In this document: positions 1 through 8,214 of the stretch, piece by piece
Numbering within the stretch: position 1 is the first letter of the stretch
How the letters are laid out: every line of letters begins with the position of its first letter
NCBI RefSeq assembly: GCF_905220995.1
Contig: NZ_CAJNBJ010000001.1
Location: 558,001 to 622,000 of the forward strand
DNA: 64,000 nt
Direction of reading: 5' to 3'
DNA from: Nitrospira defluvii
Lineage (GTDB): Bacteria; Nitrospirota; Nitrospiria; Nitrospirales; Nitrospiraceae
Made by a program: the position numbers and the translations under genes
Notes under the pieces: model-generated
Seen by the model: the letters and a program-made list of their open reading frames with translations, nothing else
Databases searched by the model: none
What the model was told of the DNA's origin: nothing

Positions 1-266
1 GGAATGATGACGGACAGCTCGGGTCGCCCATTCGATGGCTCCGCCTGTCCCATCATGGCTGCAAAGTTTGCCGGTGTGAGGACAGGTCTCTCGCCTTCAG
101 GGTTGCGTTCAAGCGCCGAAGCCAAGGCGCGACAAAATCGCAGGGCCTCGACCGGATCCTCCAACGGCGGCAGCATACGGTGGCCTACCCGATCCGCACT
201 GACCATAGTCTTACGGTCCTGCTCATGCGGTTGAGCTGAGGAAGCGCGCTTATAGGGTGGTTGCAT
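1..266 (-). CDS. Family 2 glycosyltransferase, N-terminal fragment (runs off left edge)
   Basis: Only the first 88 codons are present; the gene continues past the left edge. After about 80 polar residues the frame reaches PELSVII, the first beta strand of the GT-A fold in family 2 glycosyltransferases (the usual LSVIIPAYNE block), and is then cut. Start taken as the ATG at 264-266. It lies 228 bp downstream of the flippase-like gene, on the same strand, so it could end the phosphonate/lipid-type operon. It would transfer an activated sugar, with unknown acceptor. The family call rests on one short motif plus context. Confidence 0.55.
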   Translation of the reverse strand, partial: MQPPYKRASSAQPHEQDRKTMVSADRVGHRMLPPLEDPVEALRFCRALASALERNPEGERPVLTPANFAAMMGQAEPSNGRPELSVII

Positions 267-493
267 GGTGTTCCCGTACGATGTCAGGCCTACGGTCTTC
301 CGACAGCCGTGCGGTCGGTCGACACAAGAAATCTCCGACCACATAAGTGTAGCAAGAGAATCGTTTTCCTCCAGTTGACGCGAAAACGCCCCACACAGGG
401 CTTGATAGGCGACCGACATCCTCCCTTCACGCAGCGGGGGTAGGAAAAAGGGCAGCTATGTTGGTGTGAAATGGACGAACGGTCGGAAGCAGA

Positions 494-1489
494 TCAGGGG
501 ACTGGAACAGCAGACTTCTCGCCCTTGGTCAGGAGGGCCAGGCAGGCTAACCCAATGGCAATCCAGACGAATTCTCGAAAGCGTCGTAAAAGAGCGAAGG
601 TGATGCCCGTGACCTCGCCATACCCGAAGGCGGAGAGAAGGAACAGGTTTCCGGCATCCTGCGCACCCAGGCTGCCCGGAATGAAAAATGTCCCTCCCTT
701 GATGAAGACCGAGAGGGCCCCAATGGCAATGGCCGGCAAGACATCGATGGATTGCCCCATGCAGAGAACCATCACATACACCTCTAGCGCCTCGGCCAGC
801 CAACCCAACAGAAACAATCCCGTTGAAAAGAGGAAGGCCTGTCGCTGATGGGCATAGAACCCGGCAATGGTGCGATCCAATTCGAGCAACTGCTGTTCGC
901 GCGCTTCCAGAAACTGGACGCGGAGCCCGATGCGCCGCAGCAGCGCGAGGATCCATCCAAACATGCCCTGCCGCTGCACGAGCACAAAGGCTCCGACCCC
1001 GAACAGCAACAGCCCAACGCTGACCAGCCCCGCAGTAATCGTCTGACCCGCCGATCCCTCGGCACCCAACAACCAGAATCCCAGGCCGATCCCCGACAGG
1101 ATGAAGACAATCTGTGCGATCGTCATGGTGGTCTTGGCCGTCACCACGGAGGCCAGGCCCTCCACCATCGGCACGCCATCTCGCTTCAACAAGTAGGCCT
1201 TCAGCGGTTCGCCTCCCACGTAGGCGGTGGGCGTCGTCATGTTCACGACTTCTCCGGCGGTGCGAATGGCCAAGATGCGCCAAAACGGGACGCCGTTCGC
1301 CCAGGTGCCCAGCGTCACCCGCCAGCCATAGGCCTCGAGCACATACATGAGGAGCGAGGGAAGTAGGACCAGCACCATGGCAGCGGGACCCAGTTGCGTC
1401 ACCGCGTCGTAGATACGCCCGATACCGATGTGCCAAATCAGTGCGGAGAGGGTCAGCGCCCCGAGGACAAGCAGAGCGGCCTTAAGCAC
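494..1489 (-). CDS. Lysylphosphatidylglycerol synthase TM-region / flippase-like membrane protein
   Basis: A 331-residue polytopic membrane protein with about seven hydrophobic segments. It resembles the UPF0104 / LPG_synthase_TM family, including the conserved block GEVVNMTTPTAYVGGEPLKA near residues 79-98 and a C-terminal glycine-rich FFIPGSLGAQD motif. Members are the membrane half of MprF or stand-alone proteins (HpnL-like) linked to lipid or glycan export. Its start overlaps the end of the upstream CDP-alcohol phosphotransferase gene by 8 bp, indicating co-translation. The context suggests it moves or handles a lipid product of that enzyme; the substrate is unknown. Confidence 0.8.
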   Translation of the reverse strand: MLKAALLVLGALTLSALIWHIGIGRIYDAVTQLGPAAMVLVLLPSLLMYVLEAYGWRVTLGTWANGVPFWRILAIRTAGEVVNMTTPTAYVGGEPLKAYLLKRDGVPMVEGLASVVTAKTTMTIAQIVFILSGIGLGFWLLGAEGSAGQTITAGLVSVGLLLFGVGAFVLVQRQGMFGWILALLRRIGLRVQFLEAREQQLLELDRTIAGFYAHQRQAFLFSTGLFLLGWLAEALEVYVMVLCMGQSIDVLPAIAIGALSVFIKGGTFFIPGSLGAQDAGNLFLLSAFGYGEVTGITFALLRRFREFVWIAIGLACLALLTKGEKSAVPVP

Positions 1490-2936
1490 GGGCCCGTGCC
1501 GACGGTCGGATCACCCACAACATCATCAACCAGAAGACGGTTGACCCGAGTGCGGCCATCCACAGGAACCAGTTGAGGGTATCCAGCAGCGCAAACAGGA
1601 AGACCACCACGGAAAAGTCCCGGCTGGCCACATTCTTCAAAATAAAATCGGACCAGGCCGCCTGCTTCGGCGTCTTCCAGCCCCGCGTGGCGCCGATTTT
1701 TTGCGCCTTCGTCACCAGCCAGAAGGCCATGGCATTGCCGAATATCGCCGCGCCACCCAGGGCCAACGGAACCCAGGCGTCTTCCGCGCCGGCCTGTCGG
1801 ACATAGGCTCCGCAGGCAATGCCGGCGAAGATGGCGATATGCACCACATTGTCCATGGCGATATCTAACCAAGCCCCGAACGGGGATTCCGTAAACGTGA
1901 GCCGCGCGACTTCGCCGTCGCAGCAATCGATAATAGCAGCGAGTTGAAACAACAGCGCAGCGATAATGCCCGCCGTATACGTCCCCAGACCAAATCCGAC
2001 GGCGGACAACAGACCGACGGCCGTCGCCACCATGGTGATGGTGTTGGGAGAACATTTCATCCGCAGGAACAGTCTGGTCAACAGACGCGAGAAGGTGCGG
2101 TTGAAGTAGCGATCGACAAACCCCTCGGCGTCGCCTTTCAAGGAACGGAACAACGTCCGCTCCGCCAGGCCGGCGCTGACCTGATCCGACACCTCGCGAT
2201 ACCAGAGGCCCGCCTGGGATGCGGCCGCCACCACCCGCACGCGACCTTCCACCGCCGCCTGTTCCAGCCACCGACGCATGGGAACGGTGCCCGATGGCTC
2301 GACAGCGCTTCTGGTCGCACCAGTCCCGGCTCCGGCCGGTGGATTCAAAATGCTCGCCGGTACGACCACAAGATCCGCCGCCACCTGGTGATGTTCCTGG
2401 CTCGGCTGATTATGAAACGACACCAGCCGCCCCTCTTGTAAGGCGACGACCGGATTCCGACGACCGGACGAGGACTCCTCCGGCCCTCCCGCCCTCGTCA
2501 CCACCAGCGCCTCCCCGTCTCGCACCGTTTGCCGCAGATGCTCGATCAGGTGCTTCGAAAACACCGCCTGCACCCCGGCAATGAGACAGAACCCTCGCAC
2601 CTCGGTCGCCAACGATTCCCACGTCCGCGGATCATCCAGCGGAAACTCACGTACCGGCATCCACCGGACCGGAATCGTCACACGCGCCCCACGCGCCAAA
2701 GCTTGCTTCAGCAACTCTTCATCAGGGCCGGCCAGCACGATCAACTGGCGAATGCCCCCACGTTGCAACGTGAGCACGGTCCGCTGGAACAGGCTCAAGC
2801 CGCCGATATGGGTCAGGGGGCCGACGTCGGCCAGCCCGCGACCAGGGCGATCGCCGAACAAGCCCGCGCCGGGCAAGAGGATCGCCGTGCTCAATCCCTG
2901 GAGTTCGGCGCCTCGTTGAAGGGTACGTTCACTCAT
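1482..2936 (-). CDS. Fused nucleotidyltransferase-like / CDP-alcohol phosphotransferase
   Basis: A 484-residue two-domain protein. The first ~220 residues look like a nucleotidyltransferase fold (AILLPGAGLFG, then HIGGLSLFQRTVLTLQRGG), though the usual LAAGxGxR loop is degenerate. The C-terminal half is a membrane CDP-alcohol phosphotransferase with the signature DxxDGxxARx8GxxxDxxxD starting at residue 337 (DCCDGEVAR, then FGAWLDIAMD). The architecture parallels fused cytidylyltransferase/inositol-phosphate phosphotransferases (DIPP synthase type). Being next to AEP-type genes, it may join a CMP-activated headgroup to a lipid or polyol. It lies 184 bp downstream of the separate nucleotidyltransferase gene and overlaps the flippase-like gene. 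Confidence 0.78.
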   Translation of the reverse strand: MSERTLQRGAELQGLSTAILLPGAGLFGDRPGRGLADVGPLTHIGGLSLFQRTVLTLQRGGIRQLIVLAGPDEELLKQALARGARVTIPVRWMPVREFPLDDPRTWESLATEVRGFCLIAGVQAVFSKHLIEHLRQTVRDGEALVVTRAGGPEESSSGRRNPVVALQEGRLVSFHNQPSQEHHQVAADLVVVPASILNPPAGAGTGATRSAVEPSGTVPMRRWLEQAAVEGRVRVVAAASQAGLWYREVSDQVSAGLAERTLFRSLKGDAEGFVDRYFNRTFSRLLTRLFLRMKCSPNTITMVATAVGLLSAVGFGLGTYTAGIIAALLFQLAAIIDCCDGEVARLTFTESPFGAWLDIAMDNVVHIAIFAGIACGAYVRQAGAEDAWVPLALGGAAIFGNAMAFWLVTKAQKIGATRGWKTPKQAAWSDFILKNVASRDFSVVVFLFALLDTLNWFLWMAALGSTVFWLMMLWVIRPSARARA

Positions 2937-3120
2937 CGTCGGACTCGTCGTTCGTATTTCGTGGTTCGTCTCTCGTCAGCAGAAAAGAGCTATAGCGCAC
3001 CGTGTGTGTCAAGAAACCGAGTGTGGCCTCTCAGCTCTCAGGTATACGCCACCGGGCATACGCTCTGACCTCGACGAGAGACGCTTCACGATTCGCGTGT
3101 TTTGCGAACTCCCGCCTAGT

Positions 3121-3840
3121 TTACAGCCGTGGCAGAACCTCACGCTCCGCCTTCGTCACATCTTCAGGGAAATCGATTTCCGTCCAGGGCAACCCGCCGA
3201 TTTTTTCATGTCCGACTTTGACATCCCGAAAATACTGCAGCAAGCCGTCTTCGTACTCCATATCCCATCGCCCCTGATCGATGTACCCGTTGAGGGAAGC
3301 GATCACGTGGGGGGCATCCGCCCGACGCACCCGGAGGAACCCCACCCCTTCACCGGCGAGATCGTACCGATCAGGCATCTTCTTGCTCAGCGCAACAACG
3401 CGGTCGCCCTGCACGACGACCATACATTCTTCGCCGGTTTGCTTCACCGTGTCGTCCATCAGCAGGCAATTCTCATACGACGAGGACACCAGACGCCGAA
3501 GGATTTCCCGATGAAACAACACGTCTGCGTCCATGATGACGACATCGTCGGTCAGCGCCTGCCTGGCGATCCACAGGGACGAAATGCTGCCCCGGTGAAA
3601 CTCCTCGTTCACCAGATAGGAAAGATCCACCCCATGACACTGCGAGCCAACCGCTGCCCGGATCATCTCCTGCTTGTATCCAACCACAATGGTCGCGTGC
3701 TTGATCCTGACCGAGGCCAGGGATGCCAGATAGCGGGACAGTAAGGTCTGCCCGCCGATCTCGATCAAACACTTCGGTCTGTGCTGGGTCACCGGCCAGA
3801 GGCGTTTGCCGACCCCAGCCGCGAGGATAATGGCCCTCAT
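3121..3840 (-). CDS. Sugar-phosphate / phosphonate nucleotidyltransferase (PntC/LicC-like)
   Basis: A 239-residue NTP-transferase. LAAGVGKRL (residues 6-14) and RPKCL (catalytic Lys at 23) form the nucleotide-binding loop, and MDADVLF (103-109) supplies the metal-binding Asp residues. The short length and lack of a hexapeptide tail fit cytidylyltransferases such as LicC or the 2-aminoethylphosphonate cytidylyltransferase PntC more than glucose-1-phosphate enzymes. Its ATG overlaps the stop of the upstream transaminase gene (ATGA), so the two are translationally coupled. The likely reaction is CTP plus aminoethylphosphonate to CMP-AEP; substrate assignment is inferred from context. Confidence 0.78.
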   Translation of the reverse strand: MRAIILAAGVGKRLWPVTQHRPKCLIEIGGQTLLSRYLASLASVRIKHATIVVGYKQEMIRAAVGSQCHGVDLSYLVNEEFHRGSISSLWIARQALTDDVVIMDADVLFHREILRRLVSSSYENCLLMDDTVKQTGEECMVVVQGDRVVALSKKMPDRYDLAGEGVGFLRVRRADAPHVIASLNGYIDQGRWDMEYEDGLLQYFRDVKVGHEKIGGLPWTEIDFPEDVTKAEREVLPRL

Positions 3841-4931
3841 GCGCGAGCCGTTGCTCCGGCGAGCACTTCCTCAAAAGCTCCAAGAAATCCGTCGATCTGA
3901 CCATCCGTGAGGGCGCCCATATTCGCGACGCGGAAGACCTTCGATTCCAGCTGCCCTTGACCGGCATAGATCACGTAGCCGCGAGCTTTAAGCTGATCAT
4001 GCAAGGTGGCATAATTGAGGCCTGCGGGCAGATGGAAGGCGGTAATCGTGTTCGACTGCACGTCCGCCGGCAGGAAAGGCTGCACACCCATACCCGCCAT
4101 CCGCTCGCGAATTTTCGACGCCATGCGCCGATACCGCTGGAAGCGGTTAGTCAGCCCTTCTTCCAGCAACTCGTCTAGCGCCTCCTCAAACGCATAGTAC
4201 ACCTGCACGGCCGGCGTGAAGGGCACGATCCCCCGCCCTTGCTCATCGACGTAATGCGTCAGGGTCAGATACCAGGACCGCTTGGGATACTTGCGCATCT
4301 GCTCCAAAAATCCCTTACGCAGCAGGACAAACGAGACGCCGGGGAATCCCTGAATGCACTTCCCGGCCGTTCCCGCCACCATATAGATGTGCGATCCGGC
4401 AATATCAATCGGTTCGCCCGCCAGGCCACTGACGGAATCGAGGACAAACACCCGGTTGAGACTGTCCACGACCTCGGCAATTTCTTTCACCGGATTAATC
4501 AAGCCGGTCGTCGTCTCGTGATGGACCATCGACACGGCATGCACCTCAGGATGCTGCCGCAGGGCCAATCGCAGCCGCTCGGGATCAGGTCTCATGTGCC
4601 AGTCCGACTTGAGTTCAGACACCCCGAGGCGCTGCAGGCCGATCATATTGGACAGACGTTCGCCGTACACCCCGTTATTGAGCACCAACATGCGCTTGCC
4701 CAGCGGCAGGCAAGACATGACGGCTGATTCCACCGCCGCCGTGCCGGACCCCGTCAAAATGACGGCCACATACTCAGACTCCGCGCCGGGCACGAACGCC
4801 GTGAGCAGCTTCTGCTGGATGCGAAGCAGCATGTCGGAAAATTCAGATTCTCGATGGCAGATGTCCGGACGCAACAAGGCCTGCCGCACCCGTTCGCTTA
4901 CATTTACCGGACCTGGATTCAGAAGTATCAT
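3837..4931 (-). CDS. phnW: 2-aminoethylphosphonate--pyruvate transaminase-like aminotransferase (class V)
   Basis: A 364-residue PLP enzyme. ILLNPGPVNVSERV at the start, GSGTAAVES (61-69), the PLP-stacking Asp in VLDSVSG (D165) and the Schiff-base Lys in AGKCIQGFPG (K191) match the AEP transaminase / class V family. In phosphonate makers it interconverts phosphonoacetaldehyde and aminoethylphosphonate with alanine/pyruvate. It sits between the decarboxylase pair (70 bp upstream) and the nucleotidyltransferase (ATGA overlap). The direction here is probably biosynthetic, because the neighbours are Ppd-like and cytidylyltransferase-like rather than PhnX. A sulfo- or other aldehyde substrate cannot be excluded. 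Confidence 0.82.
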   Translation of the reverse strand: MILLNPGPVNVSERVRQALLRPDICHRESEFSDMLLRIQQKLLTAFVPGAESEYVAVILTGSGTAAVESAVMSCLPLGKRMLVLNNGVYGERLSNMIGLQRLGVSELKSDWHMRPDPERLRLALRQHPEVHAVSMVHHETTTGLINPVKEIAEVVDSLNRVFVLDSVSGLAGEPIDIAGSHIYMVAGTAGKCIQGFPGVSFVLLRKGFLEQMRKYPKRSWYLTLTHYVDEQGRGIVPFTPAVQVYYAFEEALDELLEEGLTNRFQRYRRMASKIRERMAGMGVQPFLPADVQSNTITAFHLPAGLNYATLHDQLKARGYVIYAGQGQLESKVFRVANMGALTDGQIDGFLGAFEEVLAGATARA

Positions 4932-5000
4932 CGTTATGCCTCAGGCTGTTGATCGGAACGGAGCAGGACGGGCTCACCCAGCACGTTCAGTGCGCCGCAA

Positions 5001-5579
5001 TTATTCAATGGCTTTCATGAAACGCGCAGAGATCGCCGGCGGCTCCAGGGCAATCCGCCCGGCATCCTCGACAAACTCGTTCACCTTGACGAGCAACATG
5101 CTCGGCCCATCATTCTTCAACATATCTTTGAATTCGTAGACGAGATCTTCACGGTCCAACACACGCTCGACCGCCACGTATCCGGCCGCCCGCGCCACCT
5201 TTTCCAATTGGACGACGTTGGAGATAGTCGGCTGATTCCCCGTCGACCCATAGACCTCATTGTCGAACACGACATGAACAAAATTCTTCGGCCTCAAGGC
5301 GCCCACCGTGGCCAACGTGCCCATCCCCATCAGCACGTTCCCGTCGCCGTCGAACACGATCACCTTCTTGGACGGTTTGGAGAGCGCCACGCCTAAACCG
5401 ATGGCCGCGGCATTACCCATCGAACCGATCATGTAAAAATGCGTCGGTCGATCGGCCAGCTTTTGGGCTTCCCGCGAAGGAAATCCGTTGCAAATGATGA
5501 CCGGCTGGTCTGTGAGCAGTTCGAGCAGCGCGGCCATCGCCTGCGCCCGGCTCTGCATCGTTCCCTGTTCCGGTCTCAT
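5001..5579 (-). CDS. Phosphonopyruvate decarboxylase-like, beta (TPP-binding) subunit
   Basis: 192 residues. The TPP/Mg motif is clear: GDG at 78-80 followed by 26 residues and N107 (GDGNVLMGMG ... VVFDN), preceded by MIGSMGNAAAIGLGVAL. This is the C-terminal half of phosphonopyruvate or sulfopyruvate decarboxylases. I chose the ATG at 5577-5579, not an upstream in-frame start, because it overlaps the alpha-subunit stop as ATGA, the classic coupling of split subunits. With the alpha gene it should form an active decarboxylase giving phosphonoacetaldehyde from phosphonopyruvate. A ComE-like sulfopyruvate role is the main alternative. Confidence 0.82.
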   Translation of the reverse strand: MRPEQGTMQSRAQAMAALLELLTDQPVIICNGFPSREAQKLADRPTHFYMIGSMGNAAAIGLGVALSKPSKKVIVFDGDGNVLMGMGTLATVGALRPKNFVHVVFDNEVYGSTGNQPTISNVVQLEKVARAAGYVAVERVLDREDLVYEFKDMLKNDGPSMLLVKVNEFVEDAGRIALEPPAISARFMKAIE

Positions 5580-6073
5580 GGGTGCAACCCCTTGATGATG
5601 CCCTTCTTGATCAACAGGGCCACGGGAATACGCTGTTTCATAAACGTCTGTCCCACCCACCGGAGATCGTCCGCCATGGTCGGTTCCGATAGGGTACGGT
5701 GCGGAATTTTCATCGTATCAAGCAATTGCGGCATCGTCTCGCCCATGACCAGATGTTCCGGGGCGTCTTTGCCTTCAAAACCCCGCCAGGATATCAGCAA
5801 GATGCAGGGCTGCCGATAGATCAGATTGAGCGAAACTAAGGTATTGAGCGAAGTGCCCAACCCGGAGTTCTGCATGAGCACGGCCGGAATTTTTCCGGCC
5901 ATAAACGCACCGGCTGCCATGGCGACGGCTTCATCCTCACGCACGGCGGGCGTATAGAGTTTGCGGGTGAGGAGTTCTTCGATGATGCCGCCCAAGAGGG
6001 AATCGGGCACGCCCGTGAAGAAATTGACCCCTAACTGTTCCAGCGCCTGCACGAAGACGTCACTGTCGACCAT
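5576..6073 (-). CDS. Phosphonopyruvate decarboxylase-like, alpha (N-terminal) subunit
   Basis: 165 residues forming the pyrimidine-binding half of a TPP-dependent decarboxylase. FFTGVPDSLL at residues 18-27 is the hallmark of Ppd/ComD proteins, and REDEAVAMAAG (45-55) carries the conserved Glu that activates the cofactor. In most phosphonate producers Ppd is one chain of about 380 residues; here it is two overlapping genes, as in ComD/ComE. It is the first gene of the minus-strand operon, with no gene upstream on this strand. PEP mutase (PepM), the normal partner, is not in the window. Confidence 0.82.
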   Translation of the reverse strand: MVDSDVFVQALEQLGVNFFTGVPDSLLGGIIEELLTRKLYTPAVREDEAVAMAAGAFMAGKIPAVLMQNSGLGTSLNTLVSLNLIYRQPCILLISWRGFEGKDAPEHLVMGETMPQLLDTMKIPHRTLSEPTMADDLRWVGQTFMKQRIPVALLIKKGIIKGLHP

Positions 6074-6200
6074 GAACCCTGCTCCTCTGGCCGAGACGAA
6101 CCCGGCACAAGAGGCGCATTATAGCCAAGGGGTCCCCCATTCACAAGAACGACGCGCACGGGTTGCCGCCGCCGGAACGACCGTGATAGCGTGCCGATTA

Positions 6201-6335
6201 GCCCGGATTATTCATGACGGTTCGTCGCAAAATCGCCAAGCCGCGTCGTGAGACCGAGAGGCGAGCCCGTCGGCCGCAGGCTTGCCGGAACAGCGGATCG
6301 GCGAGTGCAGCAGAAGTGTTCATGAATAATGCGGG
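6201..6335. mobile_element. MITE-like element with imperfect terminal inverted repeats
   Basis: About 135 bp bounded by GCCCGGATTATTCATGAC at 6201-6218 and its near-exact inverse GTTCATGAATAATGCGGGC at 6318-6336. The arms differ by one indel and one base. The interior is GC-rich and has no convincing gene. The size, inverted ends and intergenic position fit a non-autonomous transposon remnant; no transposase lies in the window. An ATG inside the right arm (6322) would extend the next gene by 11 residues, so that start is suspect. Confidence 0.5.
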
Positions 6336-6354
6336 CCAGACCCATTCAATCGCC

Positions 6355-6897
6355 ATGCGCACTGCCTGTTCGATATGGTCGCCTCCCGCCTTCCGGCGCT
6401 GGGTGCTGCTGCCCGGCCTGCTGCTCCTCGGTCTTGTTGCACCAGTCTTCGCCATCACCATGGCGAATGATCCGCACGGCTACCATGATCTCCGCTGGGG
6501 CATGCCCCTCACCGACATGTCGGAGCTCCTGGTGACGCGTGAGAACACCCATACCACCGATTACACATTCCGTGACCGTCCTCCCATGTATGCCGACATC
6601 CCGGTGGATAGTGTGCTGCTTTCCACCGTGGATGCCCAATTCGCACGGGTCACCATTCGGTATAGCGGGGCCCAGGCCCATAAGCAGGTGTTGCAGTATC
6701 TCGAACGGACGTACGGCGTCATCGAGCGGCTTCCGGGACAGATGATGCGAGGCCTGAACCAGCAATATACCTGGCGAGGACCGGACACGGAAATCAGCCT
6801 GACATATGAAGCCAACCGGGATCGGGGATTCATCTTCATCGAGAGCCGCAACCTGGCCCCCCGATTTCAAGATCGGATGTCGGACACCGCGGAGTAA
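6355..6897 (+). CDS. Secreted protein of unknown function (paralogue of next gene)
   Basis: No family recognised. From the ATG at 6355 the product is 180 residues with a signal-type hydrophobic segment (VLLPGLLLLGLVAPVFA) and a mature part beginning near ITMANDPHGYHDLRWG. I prefer this start because in-frame ATGs further upstream lie in or before a MITE-like arm. Shared blocks with the downstream gene are NDPxG(Y/F), the TVD or TID blocks, QFARVTIRYSG versus KFARVMVRYTG, and GPDxxI near the end. The two genes are 6 bp apart and clearly arose by tandem duplication. It probably acts in the periplasm or is membrane-attached. Confidence 0.7.
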   Translation: MRTACSIWSPPAFRRWVLLPGLLLLGLVAPVFAITMANDPHGYHDLRWGMPLTDMSELLVTRENTHTTDYTFRDRPPMYADIPVDSVLLSTVDAQFARVTIRYSGAQAHKQVLQYLERTYGVIERLPGQMMRGLNQQYTWRGPDTEISLTYEANRDRGFIFIESRNLAPRFQDRMSDTAE

Positions 6898-6903
6898 CCG
6901 GAC

Positions 6904-7440
6904 ATGCGCACACCACGTACCCGCCCCCAATCCTGTTGGTTACTGACGATCCTCACGCTGGCCAGCCTGTGGATGCCCATCGATCCCGCACTGGCCGTCC
7001 CCATGCAAAACGACCCCAATGGATTCGAAGGCATCCCCTGGGGAGCGGCCTTTACCGAATCGGACCAGTTCGTCAAGGTCGAGGACGCGGGCCGGGTGCA
7101 AACCTTCGAGCTCAAAACGTCGCCGCACCTATTGGGACCGGCGACGGTCGACTCGATGAAGTTCAGTACCATCGACGGAAAATTTGCCCGTGTTATGGTG
7201 CGCTACACCGGCAAAGAGACCCATGACCGCCTGCTGGCGTTTTTGCAGCAACAATTCGGACCGATCGATCAGACTCCCGGTCAGATGGCCGGCGGCGCCG
7301 TGAAATTCTTCAATTGGCAGGGGCCCGACAGCGCAATCATCCTCCGCTACGACCTTCGAACCAGCCTCGGGGTGATTTTTTTCGAGAGCGAAGCCTTTCG
7401 CGTGAAGTTGAACGAAGGCAATTCCCCCTCCACGTTCTGA
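6904..7440 (+). CDS. Secreted protein of unknown function (tandem paralogue)
   Basis: 178 residues with an N-terminal signal peptide (LLTILTLASLWMPIDPALA) followed by VPMQNDPNGFEGIPWG. The mature part aligns end to end with the preceding gene, including KFARVMVRYTGKETHDRLL, TPGQMAGG and the closing GVIFFES block (GFIFIES in the paralogue). No cysteine pairs, haem motifs or catalytic signatures are visible. It starts 6 bp after the previous stop, so the pair is co-transcribed. The pattern (short exported alpha/beta protein in tandem) suggests two variants of one envelope function, but no activity can be named. Confidence 0.72.
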   Translation: MRTPRTRPQSCWLLTILTLASLWMPIDPALAVPMQNDPNGFEGIPWGAAFTESDQFVKVEDAGRVQTFELKTSPHLLGPATVDSMKFSTIDGKFARVMVRYTGKETHDRLLAFLQQQFGPIDQTPGQMAGGAVKFFNWQGPDSAIILRYDLRTSLGVIFFESEAFRVKLNEGNSPSTF

Positions 7441-7530
7441 CCGGTCTTCCGGCTGCTCCGCGACTTCTTCCCGACGAGGCTGAAATGCCTGCGATTCTTG
7501 TCTTGTTTCACGCTCGCATGATAGCCTGAC

Positions 7531-7552
7531 GGTGAGTAACCACTCACTCACC
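7531..7552. promoter_or_regulatory. Candidate TetR-family operator
   Basis: GGTGAGT (7531-7537) and ACTCACC (7546-7552) are perfect inverted arms separated by 8 bp, ending 14 bp before the ATG of the TetR gene. Size, symmetry and position fit an autoregulatory operator that would also control the co-oriented efflux genes. Confidence 0.55.
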
Positions 7553-7566
7553 GGACAGCCCATTCG

Positions 7567-8214
7567 ATGAAAGCAGCCGCCGCCCTTGCCCGCACCCCCG
7601 GCCGGGACCGTCAAGCCAGCCTGATTTCCTCCGCCGCCAGTCTCTTTGCCGCCAAGGGGTTCAAAGGCACCACGACGAAAGAAATCGCCAAGGCCGCCGG
7701 TGTGAGCGAGGCATTGGTGTTCAAGTATTTTCCGACCAAACAAGCGCTCTATGCGGCAATCCTCGCCGAGAAAGCCCCCCTCAGCGAGTTGCTCAGCGCC
7801 GTCGAGGACATGGCCCGCAAACGTGACGACCATCGCGTCTTTACGCTCATCGCCGGATACCGCATTCGCCCGGGAGCCGATCCAACAATGCTGCGCCTGT
7901 TGCTGTTCAGCGCCTTGGAAGGCCACGAGCTGGCGGACATGTTTTTCGGCAAACAGCACCGGGTGTTTTACGACTATCTGGCCGGCTACATTCAGGCCAG
8001 GATCGACGAGGGCGCCTTTCGTCCGATCGATCCTCTGCTGGCGGCGCGCGCGTTCATCGGGATGGTGGTCCACCACCGTCTGCTGCACGAGATTTTCGAG
8101 GTTCCGTTGCATTGTCCCCATAAGGACATCGTGGCCACCTACGTGGAATTGTTCTTGAAGGGCTTGCAACGTCCCTCGGCAGCCAAGAAACGAGGCCTGA
8201 CCCGTGTCCGGTAA
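7567..8214 (+). CDS. TetR/AcrR family transcriptional regulator
   Basis: 215 residues. The N-terminal helix-turn-helix is textbook TetR: SLISSAASLFAAKGFKGTTT, then EIAKAAGVSEALVFKYFPTK and QALYAAILAEK. The C-terminal ligand/dimer domain is variable, as usual. The stop overlaps the GTG start of the membrane-fusion gene by 11 bp, so regulator and pump form one operon, with a perfect 7-bp-arm palindrome just upstream as the likely operator. It probably represses the efflux system until an unknown ligand binds. Confidence 0.9.
   Translation: MKAAAALARTPGRDRQASLISSAASLFAAKGFKGTTTKEIAKAAGVSEALVFKYFPTKQALYAAILAEKAPLSELLSAVEDMARKRDDHRVFTLIAGYRIRPGADPTMLRLLLFSALEGHELADMFFGKQHRVFYDYLAGYIQARIDEGAFRPIDPLLAARAFIGMVVHHRLLHEIFEVPLHCPHKDIVATYVELFLKGLQRPSAAKKRGLTRVR

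Noticed and set aside
223-244. Any tRNA or rRNA in the window
   Set aside because: I looked for T-loop (GGTTCGAAT type) and cloverleaf patterns throughout and saw none that fold convincingly.
456-1436. Large open frame antisense or out of frame to the flippase-like gene
   Set aside because: The product is Arg/His/Gly-rich without any domain, a by-product of high GC, while the other frame is a clear membrane family.
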